A stretch of DNA of 64,000 bases from assembly GCF_900109285.1 (NCBI RefSeq), contig NZ_FNZQ01000007.1:115084-179083 (forward strand), given 5' to 3'. The stretch comes from Jannaschia helgolandensis. GTDB lineage: Bacteria; Pseudomonadota; Alphaproteobacteria; Rhodobacterales; Rhodobacteraceae. The translations under genes and the position numbers were made by a program. Each line of letters starts with the position of its first letter. The first letter of the stretch is position 1. Positions 42,186 through 52,024 of this stretch are shown in pieces. The notes beneath the pieces were generated by a model, which had not been told where the DNA came from, ran no database searches, and saw only the letters and a list, made by a program, of their open reading frames with translations.

Positions 42186-42311
42186 ATGCGCCAAATGCAA
42201 AATGGATATCGTGGCCTCTCGGTCTTCATGGGCTTGAACATCGACCGCTTTCTGTCGGCCTTCGCCATTCTCGGTGCGGTTCTGCTGGCGGCGTGGGTCC
42301 AGTCGCTCTGA
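42186..42311 (+). CDS. Small single-pass membrane protein (41 aa) between rseP and bamA
   Basis: This is a 41-codon ORF with an AAAGGG ribosome site about 7 bp upstream. It ends with a hydrophobic helix (FLSAFAILGAVLLAAWVQSL) after a polar N-terminus. A hairpin followed by Ts lies 75 bp downstream. In-frame ATGs at 42120 and 42165 are possible longer starts with weaker ribosome sites. I do not recognise the family; it may be an envelope-associated micropeptide. Confidence 0.45.
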   Translation: MRQMQNGYRGLSVFMGLNIDRFLSAFAILGAVLLAAWVQSL

Positions 42312-42384
42312 TAGACGGAACAAACGGCTGAGGGAGTTGCGCAGAAACCCTTTGCGCACACATGAAACAATTCACGTAACCAAG

Positions 42385-42401
42385 GCCCCATCCGGGGCTT
42401 T
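42385..42401 (+). terminator. Probable weak terminator
   Basis: A GCCCC-ATCC-GGGGC hairpin is followed by TTTGTC. It lies between the 41-aa membrane ORF and bamA, and it suggests that bamA has its own promoter or is expressed by partial read-through. Confidence 0.5.
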
Positions 42402-42471
42402 GTCGCTTTGACATGCAATCCACCGTTCGGTAGTGACATTCCAAAGAATGTCGTAACGGGGCGGTATAGAC

Positions 42472-44820
42472 ATGATCGAGCACGGCAAGGCGCAGAATGG
42501 CGTCGGTCGGGGGGCAACCTCCATCCTCACATCCTGGATTTACGGCTTGCGGCTGACGCTGTTGGCCCTGCTTGGCGCAGTTCTGATGGCCGGAGCGGCA
42601 CAAGCGCAGACCTTCCAGTTCCAGACCTTCGAAGTACAGGGCAACACCCGCATCGAAACCGCGTCGGTCCTGTCCACGCTGGGCGTGACGCCGGGGCAGC
42701 CGATTTCCGCAGGCCAATTGAACGATGGCTTTCAGCGGCTTCAGGCGTCGGGTCTGTTCGAGACGGTCGAAATCGTGCCACAGGGGTCCAAGCTGCTGGT
42801 GATCGTGAACGAATATCCGACGGTCAACCGCATTTCGATCGAAGGCAACAATCGCATCAAGGACGAACAGATCGAGACGCTGATCGGAAGTCAGGTGCGT
42901 CGCGTCTATTCCCCGGCACAGGCCGAACTCGATGCCGCCGCAATAAGCGAAGCTTACGCGATCGAGGGACGGTTGTCCGCCACGGTGCAGCCCAAGATCA
43001 TCCGTCGCAGCGATAATCGCGTCGATCTGGTTTTCGAAATCGCCGAAGGTCGTGTATCCGAAGTGGAGCGTCTGAGCTTTGTCGGGAACCGCGCCTATTC
43101 CGACCGCCGCCTGCGCCGCATCCTGGAAACCAAGCAGGCCGGTCTGTTCCGCACCTTCATCGGCTCGGACACCTTCATCGCCGACCGGGTCGCGCTGGAC
43201 ACGCAACTGCTGCGCGATTTCTACCTGTCGCGCGGATATGCAGATGTTCAGGTCCTGTCCGCCACGCCCGAACTTGCGCCCAGCCGCGACGCCTATTTCC
43301 TGACGTTCCGCATTCAGGAGGGGCAGCAATTCCGCTTCGGTCAGGTCAACGCCGTATCGACCCTTCCCGATATCAACGTGCCGGAATATCAGGCCGAAGT
43401 TCGGGTAAAGCCCGGCGATATTTTCAATCCGCAGTCAATCGAGCGGCAGATTCAGCGGCTGGAGCTTCTGGCTACGCGGCAGGGCCTGACCTTCGTGCGG
43501 GCCACGCCCCAGATCACGCGCAACGATGCCGCCCGGACGCTGGATGTCGATTTCGTTCTGGAACGCGGCGAGCGTCTGTTCGTCGAGCGGATCGACATCG
43601 AAGGCAATGCCACGACGCTGGACCGGGTCATCCGCCGCCAGTTCGATACCGTCGAAGGCGATCCGTTCAACCCACGCGAAATTCGCGCCTCGGCCGAACG
43701 CATTCGCGCCCTGGGGTATTTCAGTCAGGCCGACGTGGAGGCACGTGAAGGCACGACGCCAGAGTCCGTCATCGTCGACGTCAACGTCGAGGAGCAGCCC
43801 ACTGGATCGCTGGGGTTCGGTGCGAATTACTCCGTCGAAAGCGGCGTCGGCGTATCGTTCAACTTCTCGGAGACGAACTTTCTGGGGCGCGGCCAGATCC
43901 TGAGTTTTTCGATCGACACCGGCTCGGAAAATTCAGCTTCGAACCTCACGTTCGTGGAGCCGTTTTTCCTGAACCGCGATCTGGCGCTGTCATTCTCGAT
44001 CTTCTACAGCGAAAGCTCGCAGGATTCGCGGACCTTCGACTCGCGCAGCGCCGGCTTCCGCACCGGGCTGGAGTTTCCCGTCGGCGAATTCAGCCGCCTG
44101 AACACCTACTACAGCTTTGCTACCGACAAACTGACCGAACGGTCCGGGACCACGTTGTCGCCTGTTCTGTTGGCCGACGTCGGCGAGGCGATCACTTCTT
44201 CGGTCGGCTATAACTATACCTACAGCACGATCAATACCGGTCTGGACCCGACGCGCGGTGTTCGCCTGCGCTTCGGTCAGCAGTTCGCGGGCGTTGGCGG
44301 GGACGAGGAATTCATCAAAACGACGTTTCTGGCGTCGGCCCAGCGCACCGTTCGCAACGACGAAGTGACCCTGAACGGCACCTTCGAAGGCGGCGTTCTG
44401 ACGTCGCTTGGCGATGGCATCTCGCGCAGCTCGAACCGGTTCTTTAACAATCAGTCGATCATTCGCGGCTTCGAGTCGGGCGGCATCGGTCCGCGCGACC
44501 TGAACTTCGACGATGCGACGCTGGGCGGCAATTATTTCGTCGCTGCAAGGTTCGAGGCGCAGTTTCCCCTTGGGTTCATTCCGGAGGAATATGGAATAAC
44601 GGGTGCTACGTTCCTCGATATGGCGTCGGTCTGGGGGCTGGACGACATTCCTGCTGGCTCGAATGTGGATGACGACTTTTATCTCAATTCGGCTGTTGGG
44701 GTTGGTGTTCTCTGGGATACGGCGATCGGTCCGCTGCGCTTCAACTTTACCCGCGCGATCAACAAGCGGTCGTTTGACCGGGAGCAGACGTTCGACCTGA
44801 CGATCCAGACGCGGTTCTGA
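42472..44820 (+). CDS. bamA: Outer membrane protein assembly factor BamA
   Basis: BamA is the Omp85 core of the beta-barrel assembly machine. The 782-aa precursor has a signal peptide (LTLLALLGAVLMAGAAQAQ), five POTRA domains starting at FQTFEVQGNTRIE, and a 16-strand C-terminal barrel. The lid-loop motif is IRGFESGG (equivalent of VRGF), and the protein ends in a C-terminal phenylalanine as expected of an outer membrane protein. The stop overlaps the ompH start. Confidence 0.96.
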   Translation: MIEHGKAQNGVGRGATSILTSWIYGLRLTLLALLGAVLMAGAAQAQTFQFQTFEVQGNTRIETASVLSTLGVTPGQPISAGQLNDGFQRLQASGLFETVEIVPQGSKLLVIVNEYPTVNRISIEGNNRIKDEQIETLIGSQVRRVYSPAQAELDAAAISEAYAIEGRLSATVQPKIIRRSDNRVDLVFEIAEGRVSEVERLSFVGNRAYSDRRLRRILETKQAGLFRTFIGSDTFIADRVALDTQLLRDFYLSRGYADVQVLSATPELAPSRDAYFLTFRIQEGQQFRFGQVNAVSTLPDINVPEYQAEVRVKPGDIFNPQSIERQIQRLELLATRQGLTFVRATPQITRNDAARTLDVDFVLERGERLFVERIDIEGNATTLDRVIRRQFDTVEGDPFNPREIRASAERIRALGYFSQADVEAREGTTPESVIVDVNVEEQPTGSLGFGANYSVESGVGVSFNFSETNFLGRGQILSFSIDTGSENSASNLTFVEPFFLNRDLALSFSIFYSESSQDSRTFDSRSAGFRTGLEFPVGEFSRLNTYYSFATDKLTERSGTTLSPVLLADVGEAITSSVGYNYTYSTINTGLDPTRGVRLRFGQQFAGVGGDEEFIKTTFLASAQRTVRNDEVTLNGTFEGGVLTSLGDGISRSSNRFFNNQSIIRGFESGGIGPRDLNFDDATLGGNYFVAARFEAQFPLGFIPEEYGITGATFLDMASVWGLDDIPAGSNVDDDFYLNSAVGVGVLWDTAIGPLRFNFTRAINKRSFDREQTFDLTIQTRF

Positions 44821-45434
44821 TGCGGCGTGCCGGGCTGTTGCTGGCGACCATTGTCGCTTGCGCTACGGGCTCGGGGTCGGCGCAGCAGGCGGTCGACCCA
44901 CCACAGGCCGTGGGCGTGCCGCAATCGGCGGTTGTGGTTCTGGACCGTGATACATTGTTCAGCAACAGCTTGTTCGGACGGCGGGTTGCCCGCGATATCG
45001 AGACGGCCTCGACCGAACTGGCCGCCGAGAACCGCCGTATCGAGGCCGAGTTGGAGGCCGAGGAACGCGCTCTGACCATAAGACGCGACGAAATGGACGT
45101 CGTTGCTTTCCGCACCATTGCGGACGACTTCGACAGCCGCGTTACCGGGATCCGACAGGCGCAGGACGCAAAGGCCCGCGCCATTACACAACAGACCGAG
45201 CGCGCACAGCAGATATTCTTCGAGCGTGCCAACCCGGTTCTGGTGGATCTGGCCCGCGAAACCGGCGCCCTGGTGATCCTGGACCGGCGGATTGTCATCG
45301 CGTCCGCCGATCAGGTCGATATTACCGCGCTGGCGCAAACTCGGATCGACGCGATGCTGGGGGACGGCAGCGGGCTTCTGGATCGAACCATACCCGAACC
45401 CCGTCCCACCCCCGGCGCTGCCCCCGGCAAATAG
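44820..45434 (+). CDS. OmpH/Skp-family periplasmic chaperone
   Basis: The 204-aa protein has an N-terminal signal (LLLATIVACATGSGSA) and the Skp/OmpH layout. A beta strand (AVVVLDRDTLFSNSLFG) comes first, then long charged helices (ETASTELAAENRRIEAELEA) that form the tentacles, then a return strand (ALVILDRRIVI). It should hold unfolded outer membrane proteins for BamA, encoded immediately upstream with overlapping codons. A proline-rich tail ends the protein. Confidence 0.88.
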   Translation: MRRAGLLLATIVACATGSGSAQQAVDPPQAVGVPQSAVVVLDRDTLFSNSLFGRRVARDIETASTELAAENRRIEAELEAEERALTIRRDEMDVVAFRTIADDFDSRVTGIRQAQDAKARAITQQTERAQQIFFERANPVLVDLARETGALVILDRRIVIASADQVDITALAQTRIDAMLGDGSGLLDRTIPEPRPTPGAAPGK

Positions 45435-45497
45435 CCCACGCTTGCCCCGACCGCCTGCCGCACGTTAACTGCCGATCGCAACACGAAGGGGCCGCGC

Positions 45498-45950
45498 ATG
45501 ACCACCGAAGCCGATATTCACCTGATCCAGCGGATCATTCCGCATCGCTATCCCTTTTTGCTGATCGACAAGGTGCGCGATATCGTCGCCAATACTTCGG
45601 CATGCGGTATCAAGAACGTGACTTTCAACGAACCGCACTTTCAGGGTCATTTTCCCGGCGCTCCGATCATGCCGGGCGTCACCATTATCGAGGCGATGGC
45701 GCAGACGGCGGCAGTCATGGTGGGTGTGTCCAACGATTTGGCGGATAAGGAATTCCTAGTCTATTTCATGGCGATTGATGGCTGCAAGTTCCGTCGCAAG
45801 GTCATCCCCGGCGACGTGCTCGAACTGAAAGTCGATGTCACCCGCGGCAAGCCCGGCGCCAAGGTCTGGCGTTTCCACGGCGAAGCGACGGTGAACGGCG
45901 AAATGGCGGCTGAGGCCGATTTCACCGCAATGATGGATCTGCCGAAGTGA
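45498..45950 (+). CDS. fabZ: 3-hydroxyacyl-ACP dehydratase FabZ
   Basis: FabZ dehydrates 3-hydroxyacyl-ACP in fatty acid elongation and competes with LpxA for hydroxyacyl-ACP. The 150-aa hot-dog protein shows [13 protein letters not shown], the catalytic histidine in [11 protein letters not shown] and the glutamate in [10 protein letters not shown]. Its stop overlaps the lpxA GTG start. Confidence 0.97.
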   Translation: MTTEADIHLIQRIIPHRYPFLLIDKVRDIVANTSACGIKNVTFNEPHFQGHFPGAPIMPGVTIIEAMAQTAAVMVGVSNDLADKEFLVYFMAIDGCKFRRKVIPGDVLELKVDVTRGKPGAKVWRFHGEATVNGEMAAEADFTAMMDLPK

Positions 45951-46744
45951 GCATTGATCCGACGGCCAGGATCCACCCGTCAGCCGTGATCGAAGACGGC
46001 GCGGAGATCGGCGCGGGCGTCTCGGTCGGCGCATTTACCTTAATTGGTCCCGAAGTCGTTCTGGCCACGGGCGTCGACGTTCGCAGCCACGTCGTCGTCA
46101 CGGGGCAGACCGAGATCGGTGACGGCACGGTTATCTTCCCCTTCGCGTCAATAGGTGAAGTGCCGCAGGATCTGAAGTTTGGCGGCGAAAAGACGCGACT
46201 GATCGTCGGCGCGCGCAATCGCATCCGTGAACATGTGACGATGAACACCGGCACTGCACAGGGCGGCGGCGAGACGGTGGTGGGCGACGACGGCCTGTTC
46301 ATGGCCGGATGCCACATCGCGCACGACTGTCGTATCGGAAATCGTGTGATCGTGGTGAACCAGACTGCCGTGGCGGGCCATTGCCAAATCGAGGACGACG
46401 TCATCATCGGTGGGCTGTCGGGTATTCATCAATGGGTGCGCATCGGGCAGGGCGCAATCATCGGTGCGCTGTCGATGGTGACGAACGACGTGGTTCCCTA
46501 TGGCCTCGTGACCGGCCCGCGGGCCGAGCTGGACGGACTCAATCTCGTAGGGTTGAAGCGCAGGGGCGTTGACCGCGCGGACATACAGGCATTGCGGGTC
46601 GCGCTGCTGACCCTGAAACAGGGAGAGGGCACATTTCTGGAACGCGCTCGCCGTCTTGGCGACGAAACCGATAGCGATTACGTCCGGCGCATGGTCGATT
46701 TCATCACCGGTGCTTCGGATCGCAGCTTTCTGGTTCCGAAGTGA
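45947..46744 (+). CDS. lpxA: UDP-N-acetylglucosamine acyltransferase LpxA
   Basis: The first lipid A enzyme, moving a hydroxyacyl chain to UDP-GlcNAc. The 265-aa protein has hexapeptide repeats of a left-handed beta helix ([20 protein letters not shown] onward), the catalytic histidine in [14 protein letters not shown], and [18 protein letters not shown]. The GTG start overlaps the fabZ stop (GTGA), the first of three such junctions in this run. Confidence 0.97.
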   Translation: MSIDPTARIHPSAVIEDGAEIGAGVSVGAFTLIGPEVVLATGVDVRSHVVVTGQTEIGDGTVIFPFASIGEVPQDLKFGGEKTRLIVGARNRIREHVTMNTGTAQGGGETVVGDDGLFMAGCHIAHDCRIGNRVIVVNQTAVAGHCQIEDDVIIGGLSGIHQWVRIGQGAIIGALSMVTNDVVPYGLVTGPRAELDGLNLVGLKRRGVDRADIQALRVALLTLKQGEGTFLERARRLGDETDSDYVRRMVDFITGASDRSFLVPK

Positions 46745-47517
46745 CGCTGGCACTGATTGCAGGGCAGGGGGCGCTGCCGCAGTTACTGGCCTGCGCAAGA
46801 CCCGATGCCATTTGTTACCATCTCGACGGATTTGCACCGGACGATGTGTCGTCGCAACCGTTCCGCATCGAACGCCTGGGCAGTTTCATCGCCGCGTTGC
46901 AGGCGAATGGCGTGACCGAGGTTTGTTTTGCTGGCCGGATCGCACGCCCCCTGTTAGACCCATCGGCTATCGATGCGGCAACATTGCCGCTGGTTCCACG
47001 CATGATGCAGGCTTTGCAGGCAGGTGACGACTCGGCATTGCGGGTCGTACTGGAGATATTCGAGGAGGCGGGGCTACACGTTATTGCCGCGCAGGACGTG
47101 TTGCCGTCGCTTCTGGTTGTCCCTGTGCAGGGCACCCCTTCGGATCGTGACAGGAAGGATATAGCGCGCGCCATGCAGGTTCACGCTGCCCTTGACCCGC
47201 TGGACGTCGGGCAGGGCTGTGTCGTCGCGGGGGGGCAGGTGCTGTCCATTGAGGCGATGCCGGGAACCGACTGGATGCTGGCCAGCCTGAGGCATTTCGA
47301 TGGACCTGTTGGCGGCGTTTTGTTCAAAGCGGCAAAGGCCCGCCAGGACCGCCGTGTCGATATGGCGACCATAGGCCCGGATACTGTGACCGGAGCTGCA
47401 GCTGCGGGTCTGTCAGGTATCGCGGTGGTGCAGGACGACATTCTGGTTCTGGACGCACAGGAAATGACGCATCGCCTGACCAGGACCGGACTGTTTCTGA
47501 CGACGTGGACCCAGTGA
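46741..47517 (+). CDS. lpxI: UDP-2,3-diacylglucosamine pyrophosphatase LpxI
   Basis: LpxI hydrolyses UDP-diacylglucosamine to lipid X and UMP in bacteria that lack LpxH. The 258-aa protein (formerly DUF1009) begins LALIAGQGALPQLLA. It contains FAGRIARP, a basic GTPSDRDRKD segment, and near its end PTVGPDTV-like MATIGPDTVTGAAAAGLSGI. The GTG start overlaps lpxA and its stop overlaps lpxB. Confidence 0.94.
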   Translation: MTLALIAGQGALPQLLACARPDAICYHLDGFAPDDVSSQPFRIERLGSFIAALQANGVTEVCFAGRIARPLLDPSAIDAATLPLVPRMMQALQAGDDSALRVVLEIFEEAGLHVIAAQDVLPSLLVVPVQGTPSDRDRKDIARAMQVHAALDPLDVGQGCVVAGGQVLSIEAMPGTDWMLASLRHFDGPVGGVLFKAAKARQDRRVDMATIGPDTVTGAAAAGLSGIAVVQDDILVLDAQEMTHRLTRTGLFLTTWTQ

Positions 47518-48656
47518 CGCGGCTGTTTCTGATCGCCGGGGAGCCGTCGGGCGACCGATTGGGTGCTGCGCTGATGCGTGGCCTGCGTGTGCTGGAGCCG
47601 GAGATCGGGATCGCGGGCATCGGCGGTCCGGAAATGATTGCCGAAGGCTTGCAAAGCCTGTTCCCGATGGAGGTTCTGTCGGTCATGGGTCTGTCCGAAG
47701 TGCTGCCCCGTCTGCCCGACCTGTTTCGCCGACGAGATCAGGCGGTTGACGCAATTACCGAGATGCAGCCGGACGCCCTCGTGACCATCGACAGCCCCGA
47801 TTTCTGCCTGCGGGTCGCGTCCCGTGCCCGGGCCGCCACTCCGACGCTCAGGACGATCCACTATGTCGCTCCGTCTGTCTGGGCATGGCGCAAAGGGCGG
47901 GCGGCAAAAATGGCGCGTTCGATCGACCATGTTTTGGCCTTGTTGCCGTTCGAGCCGCCCCTCATGGAAGCCGCCGGGATGACCTGCGATTTCGTCGGCC
48001 ACCCGGTCGTGTCCGAGCCGCAGGCAACCGATGCGGAAATCGCATTATTCAAGGCGGCCCAAGGTGACGGCATCGCCCTTGTCCTGCCAGGGTCACGGCG
48101 GGGCGAGGTTTCGCGGCTGGCGCCGGTCTTCGGTCGCGCCCTGGAGCAATTGCCGAAGGACGCCCGCGTGGTCGTACCAACCGTGCCGCACCTGGCCGAC
48201 ATGGTGCGCGACCTGACCCGGCTCTGGCCCGGCAATCCTCTGGTGGTGACCGACACGGCGGAGAAACGCGCCGCCTTCGGTGCGGCGACGGCGGCGCTGG
48301 CGGCCTCGGGCACGGTGAGCCTGGAATTGGCGGCCTCGGGCACACCGATGGTCATTGCCTACGATATGAGCTGGCTCAGTTGGCAGATCATCAGCCGGAT
48401 GATGAAGATCGACACCGTCACGCTGGTCAATCTGGTGGCCGAACAAAAGGCCGTGCCGGAATTTCTTGGCCCCGCTTGTCTGCCCGGCCCTGTCGGCACG
48501 GCCTTCGCGCGGCTGATGTCGGTCCCGTCCGAGCGAATGCGGCAGGCCGAGGCACTGAAGCTGACGATGCGGCGGTTGGGCCGGGGTGGCGAGGCACCAG
48601 GCCTGCGCGCCGCAAAGTCGGTGCTGGCGCAGGTGAAAAACCACCATGCGAAGTGA
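47514..48656 (+). CDS. lpxB: Lipid-A-disaccharide synthase
   Basis: LpxB joins lipid X and UDP-diacylglucosamine. The 380-aa GT-B enzyme shows LFLIAGEPSGDRLGAALM, TIDSPDFCLRVA, HYVAPSVWAWRKGRA, LPGSRRGEVSRL and ASGTVSLELAASGTPMVIAY. GTG at 47514 is preferred over GTG at 47505 because it repeats the GTGA overlap seen at lpxA and lpxI and gives the family N-terminus. It is the last core gene before the tRNA-Arg island. Confidence 0.95.
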   Translation: MTRLFLIAGEPSGDRLGAALMRGLRVLEPEIGIAGIGGPEMIAEGLQSLFPMEVLSVMGLSEVLPRLPDLFRRRDQAVDAITEMQPDALVTIDSPDFCLRVASRARAATPTLRTIHYVAPSVWAWRKGRAAKMARSIDHVLALLPFEPPLMEAAGMTCDFVGHPVVSEPQATDAEIALFKAAQGDGIALVLPGSRRGEVSRLAPVFGRALEQLPKDARVVVPTVPHLADMVRDLTRLWPGNPLVVTDTAEKRAAFGAATAALAASGTVSLELAASGTPMVIAYDMSWLSWQIISRMMKIDTVTLVNLVAEQKAVPEFLGPACLPGPVGTAFARLMSVPSERMRQAEALKLTMRRLGRGGEAPGLRAAKSVLAQVKNHHAK

Positions 48657-48804
48657 CTTGCAGAGGTCGGGGTTCGCGGCTATCCCCTGCCGCGCAGGGT
48701 CCCATAGCTTGGCAGGATATAGCGTTACCGCTTTGAAGATAAGTAAAGGGGCAGTTTTGAATGGAAATGAGGAAACTTGGTCAAGAATTGACTGCTTATA
48801 CTGG

Positions 48805-49096
<292 letters not shown>

Positions 49097-49128
49097 GGCC
49101 ACTGGTTCGAATCCAGTCGGGTGCACCA

Positions 49129-49534
49129 TTTCTCTCTTCAGAAACAGTACGTCACTCAAGCGTTGCGACAGCTTTTAGTTTGGTCGTCGTCGCGGTTGAC
49201 GGTCGCGAGCCACGTTCATTCGAAAGCGGTTCGCTCGCGCGGCATGTGAGAGTCTGTTGCGTGGAAAGCCCCTGCCATATCGACACGCCGATTTACGACG
49301 ATTGAGCAAGATAGTCGCGGAGCAGACTAACGCGGTTCGGGCGAAAATTCTCGTCGGTCGGTTAAAACTCTTCGATCCGCTCAATCCGAAACTTTGGAAA
49401 ATCCTTTCGGAGGCAGCATCGAGCGAACAATCCGCACCCGGTGTCGAAATAAACAATGGCCAACGGATAGGCTGAGTGCGTTCCAATTCGCACACAGCGG
49501 CGAAAAGCGATCTGCCGTCCATTGTCCGTGAGAA
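49129..49534 (+). other. Island entry region without a confident gene
   Basis: About 400 bp follow the tRNA. A frame running to 49475 (LRRLSKIVAEQTNAVRAKIL, FDPLNPKLWKIL) looks protein-like but has only a TTG start and a stop shortly upstream, so it may be the tail of a decayed gene. No integrase, inverted repeat or terminator was recognised. Confidence 0.4.
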
Positions 49535-50131
49535 ATGCTCGTTGGTCGTTCCAATTCTACAGATAGATTGAAAATCTGCTCATCAGTTTATTACGAACTG
49601 CTCAAAAGTTTTCAGCAATTTTCCATGAGGGCTAAACTGTTTAAGTTTTCTCCCCAGTTGGGAGATACTCATGACGATGCACATTATAGTTATGAGGAAA
49701 GTCAGCAGCGCATCGCGCTATTCCTCACTGCTACGGACGGGGTCGGCTTTGCCGTGGCCCGCGACCTTCACACGCATATCTGGTTCGGCCAAGCCATGGT
49801 GCGTGTTGGCAGGCCGATCCGGAAGATTACGAAGTTCGCACCGAGTCTGCCAAACACCTATGCCTTTCTTTCCGACCTCGCCGAGATCTTCGTCCGACTG
49901 CTCGATGTCTCCGGCCTCGTGCGCCCCAATGAGGTGGTGCAGTTCCAAGAACCACGGGAAGCAACGAGCACGACTATGCTTAATACGATCCCGCGTGTTG
50001 TGGGGCGGGATGTGCGTGAGGCGGCGTTCCCTTGGTGGATCATGTTCCTCCTGTCGCCGCGAAAATGTCCGACCCTACCTCAAACGCAGAAATTGAAGGT
50101 GCGCTCTTCTGCCAAGTTATACCGTCGATGA
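49535..50131 (+). CDS. Hypothetical island protein
   Basis: A 198-aa ORF with no recognised family. The first 45 residues come from AT-rich DNA with no good ribosome site; a start at Met31 (MRAKLFKFSP) is also possible. The middle (residues 55-165) looks like a folded soluble domain (YEESQQRIALFLTATDG, ARDLHTHIWFGQAMVRVG, TYAFLSDLAEIFVRLLDVSG). The C-terminal tail is basic and may be frameshifted. It lies between the tRNA-Arg site and an ICE-type LysR gene. It could be a remnant of a longer gene. Confidence 0.35.
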   Translation: MLVGRSNSTDRLKICSSVYYELLKSFQQFSMRAKLFKFSPQLGDTHDDAHYSYEESQQRIALFLTATDGVGFAVARDLHTHIWFGQAMVRVGRPIRKITKFAPSLPNTYAFLSDLAEIFVRLLDVSGLVRPNEVVQFQEPREATSTTMLNTIPRVVGRDVREAAFPWWIMFLLSPRKCPTLPQTQKLKVRSSAKLYRR

Positions 50132-50271
50132 TCTATCGCAACGCGCAGAATATTGATGGTCCGCTGATGACGAGACAAATGCTTCAGTAGATTCCGGCTC
50201 GGATCGAACATTAGCTGCGAACATCATGAGACGACGGTTATCAAGAAACTTAGGTACTATACAGGTGAAAG

Positions 50272-51270
50272 GTGACAATCGAACTCAAACATCTCCGATA
50301 CGTTGTCGCCGCTTCGACTTGCGGCAGCTTTCGGCGTGCGGCTATGTCGTTAGGTATCAGGCAGTCTGCCATAAGTCGCCGCATCCGTGATCTCGAAGAT
50401 GAACTCGGAGCGTCACTCTTCAACCGTCATTCTGGCGGTGTTATCCTCACCCATGCGGGCAAGAAATTTGTGCGCCATGCTCGACAAGCGCTTAGCGAGG
50501 TCTCCTCTGCTGCCGCTGATGTTGGCCTTATAGGGCGTGGAGAAGAAGGTGTGGTTCGGGTTGGTATCTTCTCATCTTTGGCATCCGGCTTTTTGGCGCA
50601 GATGTTGCGTGCCTACAGTAATCGATACGGCGATGTGCGCATTGATATAGTCGAAGGCGCACCGTTGGATCACATCTCGGCCGTACGCATGCACAAGCTT
50701 GATGTGGCGTTCGTTACGGGGGTTCCCGCCCTGACCGATTGTGATGCAGCACAGTTGTGGACCGAGCGTGTGTTCGTGATGCTTCCGGAAGCGCATGCTT
50801 TAACGAAGCGGACTTTGATCAAGTGGGACGATTTGCGCGAGGAGACTTTCATCCTCAGCGAGGGCGATCCGGGACCGGAAATCCACGATTTCCTGATCAA
50901 GCATCTTGCCGATCTCGGCGTCCACCCTGCGATCGAGCGGCACCGTGTGGGTCGCGATAATCTTATGCAGATTGTATCTTTTGGACGCGGTGTGACGCTT
51001 ACCAGCGAATCTACGGTCGCGATGCGGTTTCCCGGCGTGGTGTATCGGCTACTCGAAGGCGAGACGCTGCCCTTCTGTGCGGTTTGGTCGCCGAACAACG
51101 ACAATCCCGCCTGGCGACGGATGCTCAGCCTCGCGCAACTGACAGCACGCCGAAACGGCATTTGTGACGACAAGGGGCCTAAGTCGGCTCTGACGCGGTC
51201 GGTGTCGATGCGATCTTCTTCTCACGAAGCGCCTTCCGCGCTTTCGCAAACACCCGATCGGTTGCGATGA
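50272..51270 (+). CDS. LysR-family transcriptional regulator with read-through tail
   Basis: The 332-aa LysR protein has the N-terminal winged HTH (LKHLRYVVAASTCGSFRRAA, QSAISRRIRDLEDELG) and a substrate-binding domain (VRVGIFSSLASGFLAQML). It starts with GTG after AAAGG. LysR proteins normally end near residue 300; here the last 30 or so residues (from GPKSALTRS) are encoded by DNA antisense to the DUF2274 gene. The native stop therefore appears lost or the genes converge with a 92-bp overlap. LysR genes of this type flank the trb cluster of Tn4371-like integrative elements. Confidence 0.85.
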   Translation: MTIELKHLRYVVAASTCGSFRRAAMSLGIRQSAISRRIRDLEDELGASLFNRHSGGVILTHAGKKFVRHARQALSEVSSAAADVGLIGRGEEGVVRVGIFSSLASGFLAQMLRAYSNRYGDVRIDIVEGAPLDHISAVRMHKLDVAFVTGVPALTDCDAAQLWTERVFVMLPEAHALTKRTLIKWDDLREETFILSEGDPGPEIHDFLIKHLADLGVHPAIERHRVGRDNLMQIVSFGRGVTLTSESTVAMRFPGVVYRLLEGETLPFCAVWSPNNDNPAWRRMLSLAQLTARRNGICDDKGPKSALTRSVSMRSSSHEAPSALSQTPDRLR

Positions 51271-51442
51271 AGCGCTTGAGCATCGGCGCGATCAGCTTGG
51301 AGGGCTCCTCTATCGGCCGCCCGGTTTCGCGGCCCAGCACTTCGGCGTAGTCGGCAAGGTCGCGGTGTACGGCTGCAGGCAGTTCGACGGTGAGCTTGAC
51401 GGGCTTGTCGTCGACGAGCGGTCCGAGTTTAAGCTTGCTCAT
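51179..51442 (-). CDS. DUF2274 domain protein (ICE-associated)
   Basis: The 87-aa protein is a DUF2274 member: SKLKLGPLVDDKPVKLTVEL, VHRDLADYAEVLG and APMLKRFIATDR. It resembles a ribbon-helix-helix-type small protein. In integrative conjugative elements it follows trbI directly, and here its ATG overlaps the trbI stop (TGATG). The function is unknown. Confidence 0.85.
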   Translation of the reverse strand: MSKLKLGPLVDDKPVKLTVELPAAVHRDLADYAEVLGRETGRPIEEPSKLIAPMLKRFIATDRVFAKARKALREKKIASTPTASEPT

Positions 51443-52023
51443 CACTGTCCCCTTTGCGGTTCGAGGATCAGATCGTGGGTGACGATCACGCGCACTGGAA
51501 ATCCGGGCCGGATGGTTAGCGTTGGGGTGCGTCCAATCTGACGCCGTACAATTTCTTCCCCTGCATCGCCGATCGTATCCTGTGCGCCGTCGCGGATCGC
51601 TTCAGCGATTTCATTACTCTCATCTCTTCCGAGCTCGGCTCCAATGTTGAGCAGTGTCGACAGCCCGGCTGCTTTCGCGACGTCCCACCAATGATGGTCG
51701 ACGCCGTCCTCCAATCCAGCAAAGCCTGCGCCGTCCGCTCCCGGTTGCCGTTCGAGGACAATCGAGTTGCCGCCTGGCAAAATGAGGCGATTCCAGACCA
51801 GCAATACCCTTCGCTGCCCGAATCCGACGCCGCTGTCATATTCGCCGATCAGGCGGGTGCCCTGGGGGATGAGCAAGTAGCGTCCGGACGGGCTATCATA
51901 GACGTTCTCGGTCACCTGAGCGGTGATCTGCCCCGGTAAATCTGAGCGGATTCCGGTCACAAGAGCCGCGGAAATTATCGCGCCTGCCTGGAGCATATAG
52001 GGTGTGATCGGCACACCGCTTAC
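51442..52023 (-). pseudogene. trbI: trbI/virB10 3' fragment
   Basis: About 190 C-terminal residues of the conjugation channel protein TrbI/VirB10 are intact: PYMLQAGAIISAALVTGIRS, GQITAQVTENVYDSPSGRYL, IPQGTRLIGEYDS, RLILPGGNSIVLE, and PVRVIVTHDLIL at the end. The cytoplasmic N-terminus, membrane helix and proline-rich region are missing. Homology stops at about 52023, where the sequence becomes another ICE gene in a different frame. The protein could not function in type IV secretion. Confidence 0.87.
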
Positions 52024-52024
52024 A

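Noticed and set aside
49129..50271. Tyrosine integrase expected next to the tRNA-Arg junction
   Set aside because: No frame on either strand shows integrase motifs; the enzyme gene is absent or lies beyond the window.
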